From: Otatea glauca
Lineage: Eukaryota > Streptophyta > Magnoliopsida > Poales > Poaceae
Length of the DNA stretch: 64,000 nucleotides
Assembly (NCBI GenBank): GCA_036346275.1
Contig: CM070713.1
Location: 59,701,567-59,765,566, forward strand
Reading direction: 5' to 3'
A program made the position numbers and the translations under genes. Of this stretch, positions 1-11,039 are shown one piece after another (within the stretch, counting starts at the first letter, position 1; each line of letters opens with the position of its first letter). Below the pieces are notes generated by a model. The model was not told the origin of the DNA and searched no databases. It worked only from the letters and a program-made list of their open reading frames with translations.

Positions 1-793
1 CCGGAGCTTTGTGTGGTTGGCCGTGGGAAGTTTGTGAAGGTCGGTTCCGCCTCCGTAAGGGAAGGAATCAAAGGAGTGAAGACCGCGAGTGCATTTGTGC
101 AACACCGGAGGAAGAGGGTTGAAAGAGACCCGGCTCAAGTGTGACCGAGCCGCCTCAGCGGAGACGTAGGATCCCTCAAGGATCCGAACTTGGTGAAAAA
201 TCATCGTCTCCAAGTTTGCTTCTTATTCTTGTTTTGGTATTTGATTTTGAATCTTGAAATTGCCCGATCTACTCCTTTGTTGTGTTTGGCTCTAGATCTA
301 CAAGATCCCCATGTACGATGGTATTTAGATCTTTTGTATTCAAGTAGATTGTTGAAAAATTGCGAGGATTTAAAATCTCTCTTGAGATCCTCAATCCGAG
401 TATCCGAATCCTCGAACCCGACAGTCCGGATAATCCGAGTATCCGGATTGAATACCCCGGACACTCCGCGTTAGGACCCTCGGGATTGGACTATCCGGAG
501 TATCCGGATTGAATACCCCGGACAGTCCGGACTATCCGGAGTATCCGGATTGAATACCCCGGACAGTCCGGACTATCCGGAGTATCCGGATTGAATAACC
601 CGGACACTCCGGGTTAGGACCCTCGGGATCGGACTATCCGGAGTATCCGGATTGAATACCCGGACACTCCGGATTGTTTAGGACACTCGGGAGATTTTAT
701 TTAGCTGCAATATTTTTATTCCGCTGCATTTAGCTATAAAGTTTTTAATTCGCCTATTCACCCCCCCTCTAGGCGACATCCCCTGTCCTTTCA
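1..793 (+). mobile_element. Copia (SIRE/Maximus-like) LTR, 3' part, cut by window edge
   Basis: The stretch ends in the wording common to SIRE-type Copia LTRs of grasses: a CCTATTCACCCCCCCTCTAG-like run, then GGCGACATC and a terminal TCCTTTCA at 786-793. No initiator-Met tRNA primer-binding site follows, so this is a solo LTR or a 3' LTR rather than a 5' LTR. The start lies outside the window, so the left TSD cannot be checked. The lineage is assigned from remembered family wording; the LTR end itself is seen. Confidence 0.7.
417..680. repeat. 41-bp TCCGGA-rich minisatellite inside the Copia LTR
   Basis: The unit beginning GGACTATCCGGAGTATCC starts at 488, 529 and 570 (period 41 bp) and again at 631 after a 61-bp step that contains an extra GGTTAGGACCCTCGGGATC-like insert. 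Each unit is built from overlapping TCCGGA palindromes, so the array can fold on either strand. Confidence 0.85.
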
Positions 794-3161
794 AAAACAC
801 GGCTAACCCGAAGACGTCCAAAGCTTCACCCCAAACATGACGGAGAAGGAGATCGATGACCTTGAAGGCGACGACGGCTTGAAGAAACTTCGACGACGAC
901 TCACGAGTGAACCACTGCGACTCGACGGCGAATTGCAAGGTCAAGCGATGCGGCGGAACACTGTGAACCACGGACGGAAGTTAATGGTCCTTTTAAATCC
1001 CTCGGCGAGCGTGCTCGAGCGGAATTCCTCAACCACACAGTGGCGACGCGAGGAAGAGACCTAATCAAAGACGATAACCGTGCAAGATCCATGTGTCCAG
1101 ATCAACAGTGGAATCTGATTCGGTCTCAACGTGATCTTAACCACACAATCCTTTCCCATCCAACGGTCATTAGCTTCCCTAGGGTTACATAACTAATCCC
1201 GACCACTAATTTGCATCCAACGGTCGAAATCTTTTGGGTTTGGCGGGATTGGACCAAGGCTGGGCCGAACAATATCTGCACGAGAGAAAAGAGGCTAAGG
1301 ATAATGGGCTTCGGCCCAACACTATTTATGCCATTTTCAATTCCTTTTTCATTTAAAAACAATTCCAGCAAATAAAATAATTCACACGAAATAGTAAAAA
1401 TAATTGAAAAATTCCAAAAAATATTTCGGGACATTTAGAACTCAGATAAAATATTTTTGAAAAAACTTTATTTAAACTTTTCACATAATAAAATAATATC
1501 CAAAAAGGGCTTAATTCAAAAATATAAAATAAATTCCAAATTAATTTCAGAAAATTCTAAAAATTCACAAAATGCACAAATAACATTATTTTATTAGTTT
1601 TAGCCAAATTTTTGGATGTAATAGCGATAGAAGACATACTTTCCATTTTTTGAAGTTTTTAAATTTCTAGCCATTTTTCAAAACCGAGTCTATTCAAACA
1701 TGTATAACTTTTGCACCTTAAGACCAAACCAATTGAGATAAATTTATAAATTCATCTAAAATCATAAGCTTCTGGAATATGTAAAAATATTTAATTTTAA
1801 ATCAGATTTTTAATTAATTTCATTTAAATTTGAATAAAGCCCTAATATGGTTGCAAATATAAATATGTAAACCCTAAATCATAAAATAATGAAATAAATT
1901 ATATATGCTCCTGAGATCTCCAAAAACTCATATCTGCAAAAATATTTAATTTTGAACTTAATTTGAACTTGTTTCATTAATAGATCATTTCCTAGTGCAA
2001 TGGAAATATAAATAACTAAAAGTAGTGTATGAAAATTTAATTGATAGTAGAACCAGTTTGTAAACTATAATAAAATTTTGACATCCCTAGATGAATAACA
2101 ACATGTCATATATTGTGTAGGTTTAAATTTACTAAAAGGCCATAAATTCTATGCATATAACGGTATATATATATAGCTATTGAAAATGAAGGCATGTTAT
2201 GAAAAGCTAGTTGCTAAAAACAACACACCTTATGTTAATTTTGTAACCCAAATTTTGTAAATCCAAATAATTTTAGCCTCCCTCTGAATTCGTAAAACAA
2301 AAATCATAAATCATGAAAATCATATGTCTGTGTTATTGCATGTAACCGTAATCCTAACCACGCCCAAAAACCACCCCTGTATTCTATAGCAAATTTCAGT
2401 ATTGATTTTCTACCTGTATTCTTTTTGCCTTATTGAAACTTACTATTTGTTGTTTCTTTTTGCCTTGGTAAAGTCATCACATAGTTAGATATTTTTGGTA
2501 TTTTTAAAATGGTTTGAATTGGAGATATTTATTGAAAAGTCTTTGTTTTAGATTTTATGCTAGGGAATGGCAACGAGATGATGCGATTATCACATTCTTG
2601 GAGGACTGTGAGTTATACTATGCTATACTATTATTTATTTATATACCTATCAAATTTGCTTTTATAAAATTCCGTTTGTAAATTACTATTTGATTTACAT
2701 GTTCAACTTCAATTTATGCAAAATAACCGTAAAAGCCTCCTTTGTCATAGCCTACATTACTGCACTTTTACGATACACTTTAAGTCTTGCTGAGTACAAA
2801 AATATTCAACCTTGCTTATTTTGCTGGTTTAGTTGGAGAAGAAAGTGAAGCCCCCCCGAGGATACATACTTCACCGTAGGATGCGGGAAATTCTATTATG
2901 CGACTTTCTAGCGTTTATATCTTGTCAGTTGCCTGAGGGTTGGATGGGCACACTACAAGACTTTTGCTTCTTTCTGCTGCAATATAATCTGCTTTGTAAG
3001 ACCTTATTGTATAAATTACAATTATCATATGTAATATTGAGTAAGAATGTGTTATCAATTGTTGTAAATGTGCGCATTAGCAACTGATCATGAGACTAAT
3101 ATTGTATGCATATAAATCATCTTTCTTCGTATTCCGTACTTAAAAAAAGATGGTCGTTACA
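794..3161 (+). mobile_element. Degenerate Gypsy LTR, sense orientation
   Basis: The right part matches, on the opposite strand, the two Gypsy LTRs at 21798-25048 and 26650-31848. Shared pieces are the CTTGGTAAAGTCATCACATA block near 2466, the GTCTTGCTGAGTAC motif near 2787, CTTGTCAGTTGCCTG near 2921, and an end reading TATTCCGTAC..GGTCGTTACA at 3161. No primer-binding site follows the end, so it is a solo or truncated LTR. The left boundary is uncertain. The GC-richer stretch 794-1100 could belong to it or to other debris. No intact reading frame is present. Confidence 0.5.
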
Positions 3162-3724
3162 TGCTCACACTGGAAGCGGAATGAACCGATCATCGTGGCA
3201 TATAGGTCCAACAATTACCAAGCTAGATACGATAATAATGAATTCACAGTGTCTATCATTAACCTGATTAAACTCGCAAAGTTTCATCAACTCGATCACT
3301 AATTCGCGGTTTTCCAACGCTTTATGTGCACTTCCTCTTAATATATATAGAACATTTGTGACACCATGCATTTGACTAGTTTCATGCATAAAATCAGGAA
3401 CTGGGAAGCCAAACAAGCCAGTGAAATCTGAGGAGAAAATGACAATACCAATCAACCAAATCAATTCAACTTGGCTAGAGCTAGCTGCACAGTCGATATG
3501 TACAGTCAACCAATGTACCATCTCCTTATTTAATTTGGTTTCACCCGTATATGCGGCTTGTATTACAAGTGGCAACGAAGGGACACAGGCAACTATTCGG
3601 CAATTTGACCCGGTTGCGTTGCGTCCATGTAGACGACGAACTGGCATCCAGCACGCGCGAGAAGAACAACAGTTGCATCAAACTATTCATCGACCCACCC
3701 ACACGCACTGCACTTACGCAGAAT
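3162..3724. other. Unassigned stretch with one unrecognised minus-strand reading frame
   Basis: A 160-codon open frame runs on the minus strand (3647 to 3165), including FSSDFTGLFGFPVPDF and ALENRELVIELMKLCEF. I do not recognise the product. It has no promoter or partner exon that I can support, and base composition is not gene-like. It may be a captured exon or chance. Nothing else was found here. Confidence 0.25.
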
Positions 3725-4435
3725 CACTACTACAAAATCGTGATCACTGCCGATTTCAAACTGGTGCAAACCGATAGTGATAATCTGCTCACTGCAAATC
3801 CAAAAATCATTAGGTAAAATCAAAAAAAATTATTTACATCTGGACCACCCTGTATTTACTACGTTGAGCGTCGCACTACAAGTCACGTGATTTTCACTCG
3901 AAATACGCGTGCGTGGTTTCTAGGATTCAAACATGTGACCTGCTGCTCGCGTGATCTCCCCCCTTACCATCTCATCACCCATACACTTCTCAACTACTAT
4001 AAGATATAATTTTCTTTTATCCCTTTGTATCCGAAAGTTTCAACGATTATTTGTACATCTAAATGACTTCAAATAAAAAAGTTGTCAACCGGAAAGTTGT
4101 AGATCTCATCGAGAGCTACAATTTTCATATAAATTTTGTCTCCATCCGACTCCGTATGAAAACGATATGAATTTTCAAAAACATTATCACCGCCCGGTAG
4201 TGATACTTCCTCCATTATCACTGCTGATTCTTCTTACGAATCTGCAGTGATAATAACTTATCACTGGTGGTTCTTAAGAGGAACCGACAGTGATAGTATC
4301 ACTGTCGGTTTGTTTTAGAACTGACAGTGATAAGTTACTATCACTGTTGGTTCTTCTTCGATCGAGCATTTGTATCAGTCTAGCTTATAAATCGACAGTG
4401 ATAAATCAGTAACAAAGGGGTGTTTTGTAGCAGTG
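3725..4435. mobile_element. Non-autonomous CACTA element
   Basis: The left end reads CACTACTACAAAATCG (3725) and the right end, read on the minus strand, CACTGCTACAAAACACC (4435), typical CACTA inverted termini. Both subterminal regions hold many copies of a TATCACTG(C/T)(T/C)GGTT-type motif in both orientations, as expected for transposase-binding sites. The flanking 3-bp sites are AAT (3722-3724) and AAA (4436-4438), an imperfect target duplication. The 711-bp body has no coding capacity. Confidence 0.8.
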
Positions 4436-4839
4436 AAAGGAGAGAGATATGCGCGGAGCCAATGGGACGTGCTGCGGGCAGACCGAGGAAGAACAACAGT
4501 ACCGGCCGTCCTTGCCTCCCTCCCTTTCGTGGCCGTGCCAGGAATCAGAACAAGAAACCATATTTAGTGAAACGTATCGATCCTGGGTTGGACCTGACAT
4601 GCTGCACACATGAGACCTGTGTGTGCATGCATATGCAGTGGGTGATCCGCCGCGAAATGAAATTATCGTTTATCTACATTGATGTACCTCTTTTTTACAA
4701 ATCTAGCTTTTTGCATATAAATTTGTAAATTTGGTTCTCATCTTTATTGTGAAAGGTGCGACAGACAACACGTACGTGTCCCTTACTACACCTAGGGAAC
4801 ATGGAAACTTGCCGGCGCCATAGCAGGGTGAGCAAGTGC
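4436..4839. other. Unassigned spacer
   Basis: No gene, repeat or element end was recognised between the CACTA and the hAT MITE. A short open frame crosses the CACTA boundary and is not credible as a gene. Confidence 0.4.
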
Positions 4840-5469
4840 TAGGGCTGGCTATTGAGCCAGCTTGACTCAGCTTCTGCAAACTTGTTAAAAAAGTAGCTTG
4901 GATCGGCTCGTTAAGTTAACAAGCTGAAAAATCAGCTCCCTCGGCTCGATAAAAAGCTTAAGCTACTCGTGAGCAGTTCACGAGCCACATTAGTTAAGAT
5001 GAACTGAACTAAGCTAAGCCACGTGGGTTATGGTAATTAGTCAGGAGCTAGGCTAAAGCACGTCATGAACACATACCACACATTAACACATACATACAAC
5101 AGGAGGACTACATAAATAAAATTGTAGCTAATTATATAGCATACAAGTAAAACATAGTTAATTAGTGAGGAGCCAATTAACAATCCTAACAATTATAGTC
5201 CAACTTAACATGGTTACATGGACATGCATTAATTTAAATATTAATGCTAATTAAAAGTCTTTTACATCAAAAATCATCACGGTGAATATTTAGTTACGAA
5301 GCCTTAACGAGCTAACGAGCTGCTCGTGAGTTATCTCAGGCTAGGCTTGTTAAGACAATAAGCTAGGAAGTCGGCTCAGTTCGTTTATTTTACAAGCCGA
5401 GCTCGAGCCAATCTCATAACAAGTCGAGTTCGAGCAGCTTATGAGCTTCGAGCTTTTATGCTAGCCCTA
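4840..5469. mobile_element. hAT-type MITE (630 bp)
   Basis: Terminal inverted repeats begin TAGGGCTGGC on the left and TAGGGCTAGC on the right (minus strand). Subterminal regions repeat GGCTCG and GAGCC/GAGCTCGAGC words in both orientations. The flanking octamers GCAAGTGC (4832-4839) and GCGAGAGC (5470-5477) match at 6 of 8 positions, consistent with an old 8-bp hAT target duplication. There is no coding region. Confidence 0.65.
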
Positions 5470-5800
5470 GCGAGAGCGGGAGTATGCGGCCGACTACAGG
5501 AGCTCACCGGCGATAAGCCTCACTGCCATCCCGCGCTCCTCGGATATGACAGGGAACACGTATCGTCTATCGTGCTTGTACTGTGAGGAAGAGGGCCATA
5601 TATATTTACATATGCATGTACAAATGGAGTTAAATTTGAAAAAACCCGAAGTAAATAGGTTTGTTAGGCGATGATTTCCACGAACTACAGCAAGTAGAGA
5701 GATAGCCAGATCCAATGCACCTCAGCTGGCACCTGTGTTAAGAGTGTAGACCGGCCACCACACACTCTCTCTCTAGACTTTGAAGGACACAGTAAGTAGG

Positions 5801-6076
5801 TAGTATATATTTGCTTGTCTAAATTTATAAGACATTTTTAATAGTCTTGTACGTAAATATAAGGCTTATTTTATATTTTAATACAAAATTATTATGATGT
5901 TTTTTTATAAACATAATAAATATTCATTTTTATTTTATATATTTTACATATATGCATTGAATGTATTGTTTAGTAATAATAATTAGAAGTAATCTAGATA
6001 TTTTTAATACCTTTTTGCTTTATATATTAAGAAAAATAAGGCTTATAAATTTGGAGGGACGATAGAGGCAGTACTA
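5801..6076. mobile_element. Stowaway-like MITE
   Basis: The element is AT-rich and about 276 bp. Left end: TAGTATATATTTGCTTGTCT then AAATTTATAAGAC. Right end, minus strand: TAGTACTGCC..CCCTCC then AAATTTATAAGCC. The shared AAATTTATAAG(A/C)C and CTCC terminal wording resembles Tc1/mariner-type Stowaway MITEs of grasses. TA flanks are plausible, but the left terminus has diverged. Confidence 0.5.
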
Positions 6077-6348
6077 CCCTCCCCCATCATCATGATCAGT
6101 GAAAAGTAAGGCAGGCACAGGCAATGACATTCACCTCCTACCTGGAGCAAAATTCACACAAAAATTAAGCAGGAGAAAGCTAGTAGAAACAAAGAGCAAA
6201 TAACAATGTAGTACGATCGATAGAGTCTGGAGCAACTAGCCGCGTGGAATCATGAACCATGCATGCATGCACAAGCAATTAATCAGAAACCTACATAAAA
6301 TATGCTCAATCCGGCATACCAAATGGGTGCGTGCGCACGTACTAGTCC

Positions 6349-6966
6349 TCAGCAGGCCGCGCCGGCGGGCGGCGGCGGCTGCGGCTGCGGGGGGTGCTTG
6401 TGGCCGCCGCTCGTGTCGGTGGGCTGCGGCTTCTTGCGCTTCTTCTTCTCGTAGCTGACGCCACGCGCGCGGGTCTGATGCTCGCGGACCTCGCGGAGGT
6501 AGATGCGGACCGCGCGGGCGGCGAAGGGGTTGGACTCCGGGCGGCCGCCGTTCTCCTCGAAGGCGGCGCGGAGGCGGCCGACGAGAGCATCGAGGCTGCC
6601 CCACGCCTGGCGCAGCGGGCAGGGGCAGGGCGCCGGCGGGTTAGGGTGGCCGAAGAAGGGGCATGCCGCCATGTGCACCTTGGTCTTGCCGAACTGGTCC
6701 AGGTACCGCAGGAACTCCAGCACGTGCGCGCCGCTGCACTGCGCCAGGCTCAGCGGCGGACGGTGGTTCCGCAGGTACTGCCCGAACGTGTTCCAGTCCC
6801 GCCGCTTCTGCGCCTCGTACCGGCTCGGCGTCTGCGGCGTGCCGCCCCCCGCAGACGACGCCCCGCCGCTGCTCGATCCACCGGCGCCACTGCCGCCCTC
6901 ACCCCCACCGCCACCGCCGCCGCTTCCCAGAGGCAGCGGGCTATCGGCGTTCGGCGACAAGTCCAT
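6349..6966 (-). CDS. ALOG-domain (LSH/G1-like) nuclear regulator
   Basis: An intronless frame of 205 codons. The product is an ALOG protein, a plant-specific family of nuclear DNA-binding regulators that act in meristem maturation, organ boundaries and grass spikelet or hull development. Residues 1-45 are a low-complexity Gly/Ser-rich arm. Residues about 46-171 form the ALOG domain: SRYEAQKRRDWNTFGQYLRN, then GAHVLEFLRYLDQFGKTKVH. A zinc-ribbon insert follows, with His98, Cys102, Cys114 and Cys116 as likely ligands, then RAVRIYLREVREHQ. A basic nuclear signal KKKRKK lies at 174-179 and a Pro/His/Gln-rich tail ends in AGAAC. I chose the ATG at 6966; the frame stays open five codons upstream but has no ATG there. 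Length and domain are complete. The start MDLSPNADSP recalls rice G1-like proteins, possibly the TH1/G1L6 type, but that paralogue call is from memory and uncertain. Composition is far more GC-rich than the surroundings, as in many grass regulators. Confidence 0.93.
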   Translation of the reverse strand: MDLSPNADSPLPLGSGGGGGGGEGGSGAGGSSSGGASSAGGGTPQTPSRYEAQKRRDWNTFGQYLRNHRPPLSLAQCSGAHVLEFLRYLDQFGKTKVHMAACPFFGHPNPPAPCPCPLRQAWGSLDALVGRLRAAFEENGGRPESNPFAARAVRIYLREVREHQTRARGVSYEKKKRKKPQPTDTSGGHKHPPQPQPPPPAGAAC

Positions 6967-8260
6967 CAACCTGACATCCAATAAATAAGCTCCCTCTTTT
7001 CAACACGAATGATGACGCTGATGATTACATGCATACTCGGGAGCGTGGAGAGAGATCTATTTGGGAGTTGGTGCTCTGCTCTCTTTTCCTAGCTTGTTTG
7101 TGTATACGTGTGTGTGAAAGGGATGTATCCACAAGAAACAATACATTTATGCATATGTAAATAAACCCATGCCATGTGGGGAATGGCCGTCTAGATTCTT
7201 TTCACTGGGAGGCATCAGTGGTTACACGCTTATACCTTTTGTAGCGACGGCAGCTGACCGCTTTTGGGGCGGCGGCGCTGTCAGAACGGCGGAGAAGATA
7301 CAACCACGAGGCACCAGCAGCAGCGGCGGCGGCTGAAGCTGGCTTGAGAATCTGCAGAGGATGGACTGGGTGGATATATAGAGTAAGACATAAATACATA
7401 CATGCATGCATACATACATACCTACCTACCACCTACATACATAGAGAGAGAAGGAAAGGTTAACTCAAATTAACATGCTTCTTTTGCCACTTATTACCCT
7501 TGCTCAAGTAGTGGTGGCGGTGGCAGCTGCAGTTGCTTCTCTCATAGCAGGTCCATTAATCTGACCCGCTGCTTGTGGCCTTGTTGCTCTAACAAGACGG
7601 GGTCGTCATGCGCTAGCTTTAGGCGAGGAGGATGTGGGGGAGTTGCATTTGCATGCTTGCTGCTACTATTTTTAGGAGGGGGTGGAGGGTTTGGTGGATG
7701 GATTGTTTGGCCTAAAAAGGGGAGATATGTGTAGTGGCTAGTGAGTGAGAGATGGAACAGAGGGAAGGAGACCGAGCTGTGAGAGGAAAGTTGAGAGAGA
7801 GAGAGAGAGAAACTAGGGAGGTGTGGTACTGTTAGGGCTTTTAGGTGAAAGGGGAAAGGACTATGTGAGGTGAGAGGTGACATGACTAAAGGTAAAAGAA
7901 TTTTTTTTTCGTTCTTTCTTTTCTTCTCTTTCAGTGGTCGTGGGGTGAGGGGCACCAACGGCGCGCCGAGGCTCAACTCTCAACCCTCAGCACCTCCATT
8001 TGCACAGGCCAGTGGGGGGCTGTACTTGCCCCATTACCAGTTGTCGATGTCAGTACGGACGGTCCAGATTGGCCGCGGAAGAGTCAAACGCGCGCTCCAT
8101 CATGCAGACACGGGACATATCTGGGGCGTCCAGCATCGATGGACGACCCGTAAAGAGATGGGGCCGGCCGCTGCCCGTACGAATGGCGACGATCCTGATC
8201 GACGCACAATATATGCATGTGAGAGACCGAGATAGAGAGAGACTTATATGTGAGATTTAG
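6967..8260 (-). promoter_or_regulatory. Probable leader and promoter region of the ALOG gene
   Basis: Upstream of the start codon (higher coordinates) there is no competing gene. A TATA-like run TATATA lies at 7375-7380 and reads CTATATATCC on the minus strand, which would put transcription start near 7345 and give a leader of roughly 380 bases. Purine/pyrimidine tracts, including a (GA)n block at about 7793-7812, read as CT-rich on the gene's strand, common in plant core promoters and leaders. A splice acceptor-like TGTCAG sits just before the ATG, so a leader intron is possible. All functional calls here are inference. Confidence 0.35.
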
Positions 8261-9646
8261 GCTAGCTCCGTTTGGTATCGGTATTGGTGTGGCTTTTCAA
8301 AAGCACTTATTTATTTCTCTTTTACCACAGTTAATTAGTCTTTTTTTTTAACTCCGCAGTTAGTTGAAACCATCTCTTTTCGAGCTATAACAACAAAATC
8401 ATGTTGAAATCGGTAGAAGATTCCCATAACGGACTATTCCACCACGCAACACATCATAACACAGTAACTGCAAGCAGGCCTTAGAAGGATGATTCATGTT
8501 TCGAGAGTAATATCCCTTTATAAAACAAAACAAATAATGCATCAAAGATATATGTAGCTAGATATCCGCTATGCCAACTTAAGTAGTTAGCATAATGATT
8601 GAAATGCTCACTAGGCACAAATATATCATACTTGATTAAACAGAATATTTATCGATTGGATATGGAGAATATTACTTGAGTGGCTCTACAGCAAATGGTG
8701 TCTTTGTAGTCATATACCTTTCCTTGACCCACATGGATTGCCTGCTGATTTTCTCATTTTGTGTTTAATGCATAAACTTACAGCTAGCTTGTTAATTTCC
8801 TGAATCTGCATTATTTTCTTGGTAGAATGTTCTTCATGTATGTACGTAGCAGTGGAGCATCTGTACATTAATAGTGTAATAACATAATTCATTCGAATTG
8901 GTTTCTTTGTTTTAATACAATCAACATATATAAGAGTACAAGAAAAGTGGCAAGATGTATATTTGAGTCAGGGTACACTGGATATATATGTACAGGGGAT
9001 TTCTTAATCCTTGCTAGTAAAAAGTATTTGGATCAATTTCATGAAATACGGTTACATTTGCTTTATTTTTTGTCAAAAGAAAGTTGTAATAACTAGCTAG
9101 CTAGATAGTTTTTGAATTAGACTACTTTTAGCTTTTTATAAAATATTTTATACATGATAACAAAAATATTACTATTATTTGTACTATTCTGTCCTATCTA
9201 TCATGTCGAACTGATTCCATGACTAGGTGACATCTATTCCTGGGACCCTTAGATATGTACTACCTTGTATGTTGCTAATAATGGTTACCTAGGATTTTCT
9301 ATTCTGGTACCATGTTGTGTGTGGTTGAAATTAAAACCCCACAATTTGCCTGATACATGCACAACGCTTGTAAGAGTTTAGGGTACAATGATTGGGTGGA
9401 TCAGGAGATTTAGTTGCTAAATTTTCCATTGAAAAGTCGTCTTTTTTGTTCTATAGCTTTTTTGAAATATCTTTAACCTTTTTAGTTGCTTCCTGTGCAT
9501 TTCTCTGTCATCTTGTGGGGCCAGAAGCATTACTGTTATTGGCTGCAGGGTAGCAATATGAATTATACTGGCTAAATAAATTGCACATGATCATGCTGCC
9601 TTAAATCATTAATCTTCTTTTAACATAGATGGAAAATAGTACCTTT
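8261..9646. other. Intergenic DNA without recognised features
   Basis: AT-rich sequence with short poly-A/T runs. No element ends, long frames or RNA genes were recognised. It could include distal regulatory DNA of the ALOG gene. Confidence 0.4.
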
Positions 9647-9922
9647 TATTGAGTTGCATGCACCAACCAGTTCACCCAAAAGCTTAAGCTGATGAGGATA
9701 GGTAGGCAATTCACTTATACTTCAATACTCCCTCACGTGTAGACTCCCTCAGGCCTATGATGTGGAATATAAGTGGACTGTAATTTTTTTTTAATTGCGT
9801 CAACCGGGTCTTGAACTCGAGACCTCTTGGCTCTGATACCATATTGAGTTGCATGCACCAGCCAGTTCACCCAAAAGCTTAAGCTGATGAGGAAAAGTGG
9901 GCAATTCACTTATTCTTCAATA
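9647..9922 (-). mobile_element. Complete SMART/TRIM-type miniature LTR retrotransposon
   Basis: Two 81-bp direct repeats (9647-9727 and 9842-9922, 5 mismatches) flank a 114-bp interior. Read on the minus strand, the 5' repeat (9842-9922) is followed at once by TGGTATCAGAGCC (9829-9841), the primer-binding site for initiator-Met tRNA. The 3' repeat is preceded by the purine-rich GTGAGGGAG (9728-9736), a polypurine tract. The host site CCTTT is perfectly duplicated (9642-9646, 9923-9927). There is no coding capacity, so it must be mobilised in trans. The repeats begin TA and end TA instead of TG/CA in both copies. Confidence 0.9.
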
Positions 9923-10520
9923 CCTTTATCTTGGATCCAATTAATGTTTAATTTTGGAGTACTATAAAAGGTTCTTGTTATCTGACATCTCATCTAAAAA
10001 AAGATGCTTCTTGACAACTTTCTCCCAAAAGAAAAAGAACGAAACAATCGAGAGACCTTGATAATAAACTGGCTCCTCATGTATTTATCGATATGATACC
10101 TTCTACATGTGGGACCTAAAGGGCTGTAATACAAACCTGAATACATGTTAACTACTACTTTAAGTAGAACTCTTGCTTAAATTTATTCAATCAATTAATT
10201 AACTAGGTCTTATACCCGTCTCAATGGCAAATGGCAGTATGCCAGCATGCATAAGCTGCCGTTCTTTTTTGTTTTTTTTTTAAGGCAGCGGTACGTAGTT
10301 TTTCTTGGTTCGATGCATGCCACAGTGCAGATTCTTTTTTGTCTGCTCTCGATCAGAACTTTGCATGCCGTGCTCGTGCGTACGCAGGAGTAAAAGGGGT
10401 ACGACCGGCCGGCCGGGTCTATCTATCTATGATCAGTCTATCGTGCTCTCTGCACTTAATTAATTACAGGACTGACCCACTGCTTCTCAATGTAGAAAGC
10501 CCAACCTATATTTTGCTATG
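9923..10520. other. Unassigned spacer
   Basis: No element or gene was recognised. A poly-T run and CTAT/GCATGC simple motifs are present. Confidence 0.4.
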
Positions 10521-11039
10521 AACTACGCTAGAGGTGGGCACTGGACCGGGCTATTTTGGACCGGTCCGAGGTACGTCCGACCCAGCACGACTCACGGCTC
10601 GGCACAACACTGTTTTAAAAGGACCGGACCGGTCCGACACGGTTGTCTGGGCCGTGCCAGGCCTGCCAATCGAGCACGATGGGCGGTTCGACCCGATGAT
10701 GACAAGATGGGCGTGCTCGGCGCAGACGGCCGAACGAGCCCGCTTCGTGCCGGGCACGCGACGTCCGACGGCGGCACATCGCCCGTGCAACACGCAGCAG
10801 GCTCGTGGCAACGCGGCAGACGCGGCCGAACCCGCGACAACGTGTTGAGCTTCACCTCCCATGCCGCATCGCGTCCGCCGACAATGAGTAGAGGAGGAGC
10901 TCGAGTGCTCGACCCGTGCGGTGGGAGAGGAGAGGAGGCGCCGTGAGGCGGTAGGGAGGTGAGACAGAGCGGGGGAAGACAAGGCGAGGCGAGGTGGAAG
11001 CCGGCAGAGGACCGAGGAGGTGGGCCGTGGAGTGGCCGG

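Noticed and set aside
488..680. CRISPR-like spaced repeats
   Set aside because: Units are tandem without unique spacers, in plant LTR DNA; a minisatellite.
6394..6988. Long open frames on the plus strand and in other minus frames over the ALOG gene
   Set aside because: They are Arg/Ala/Pro-rich shadows of a very GC-rich gene; only the minus frame from 6966 gives a conserved domain.
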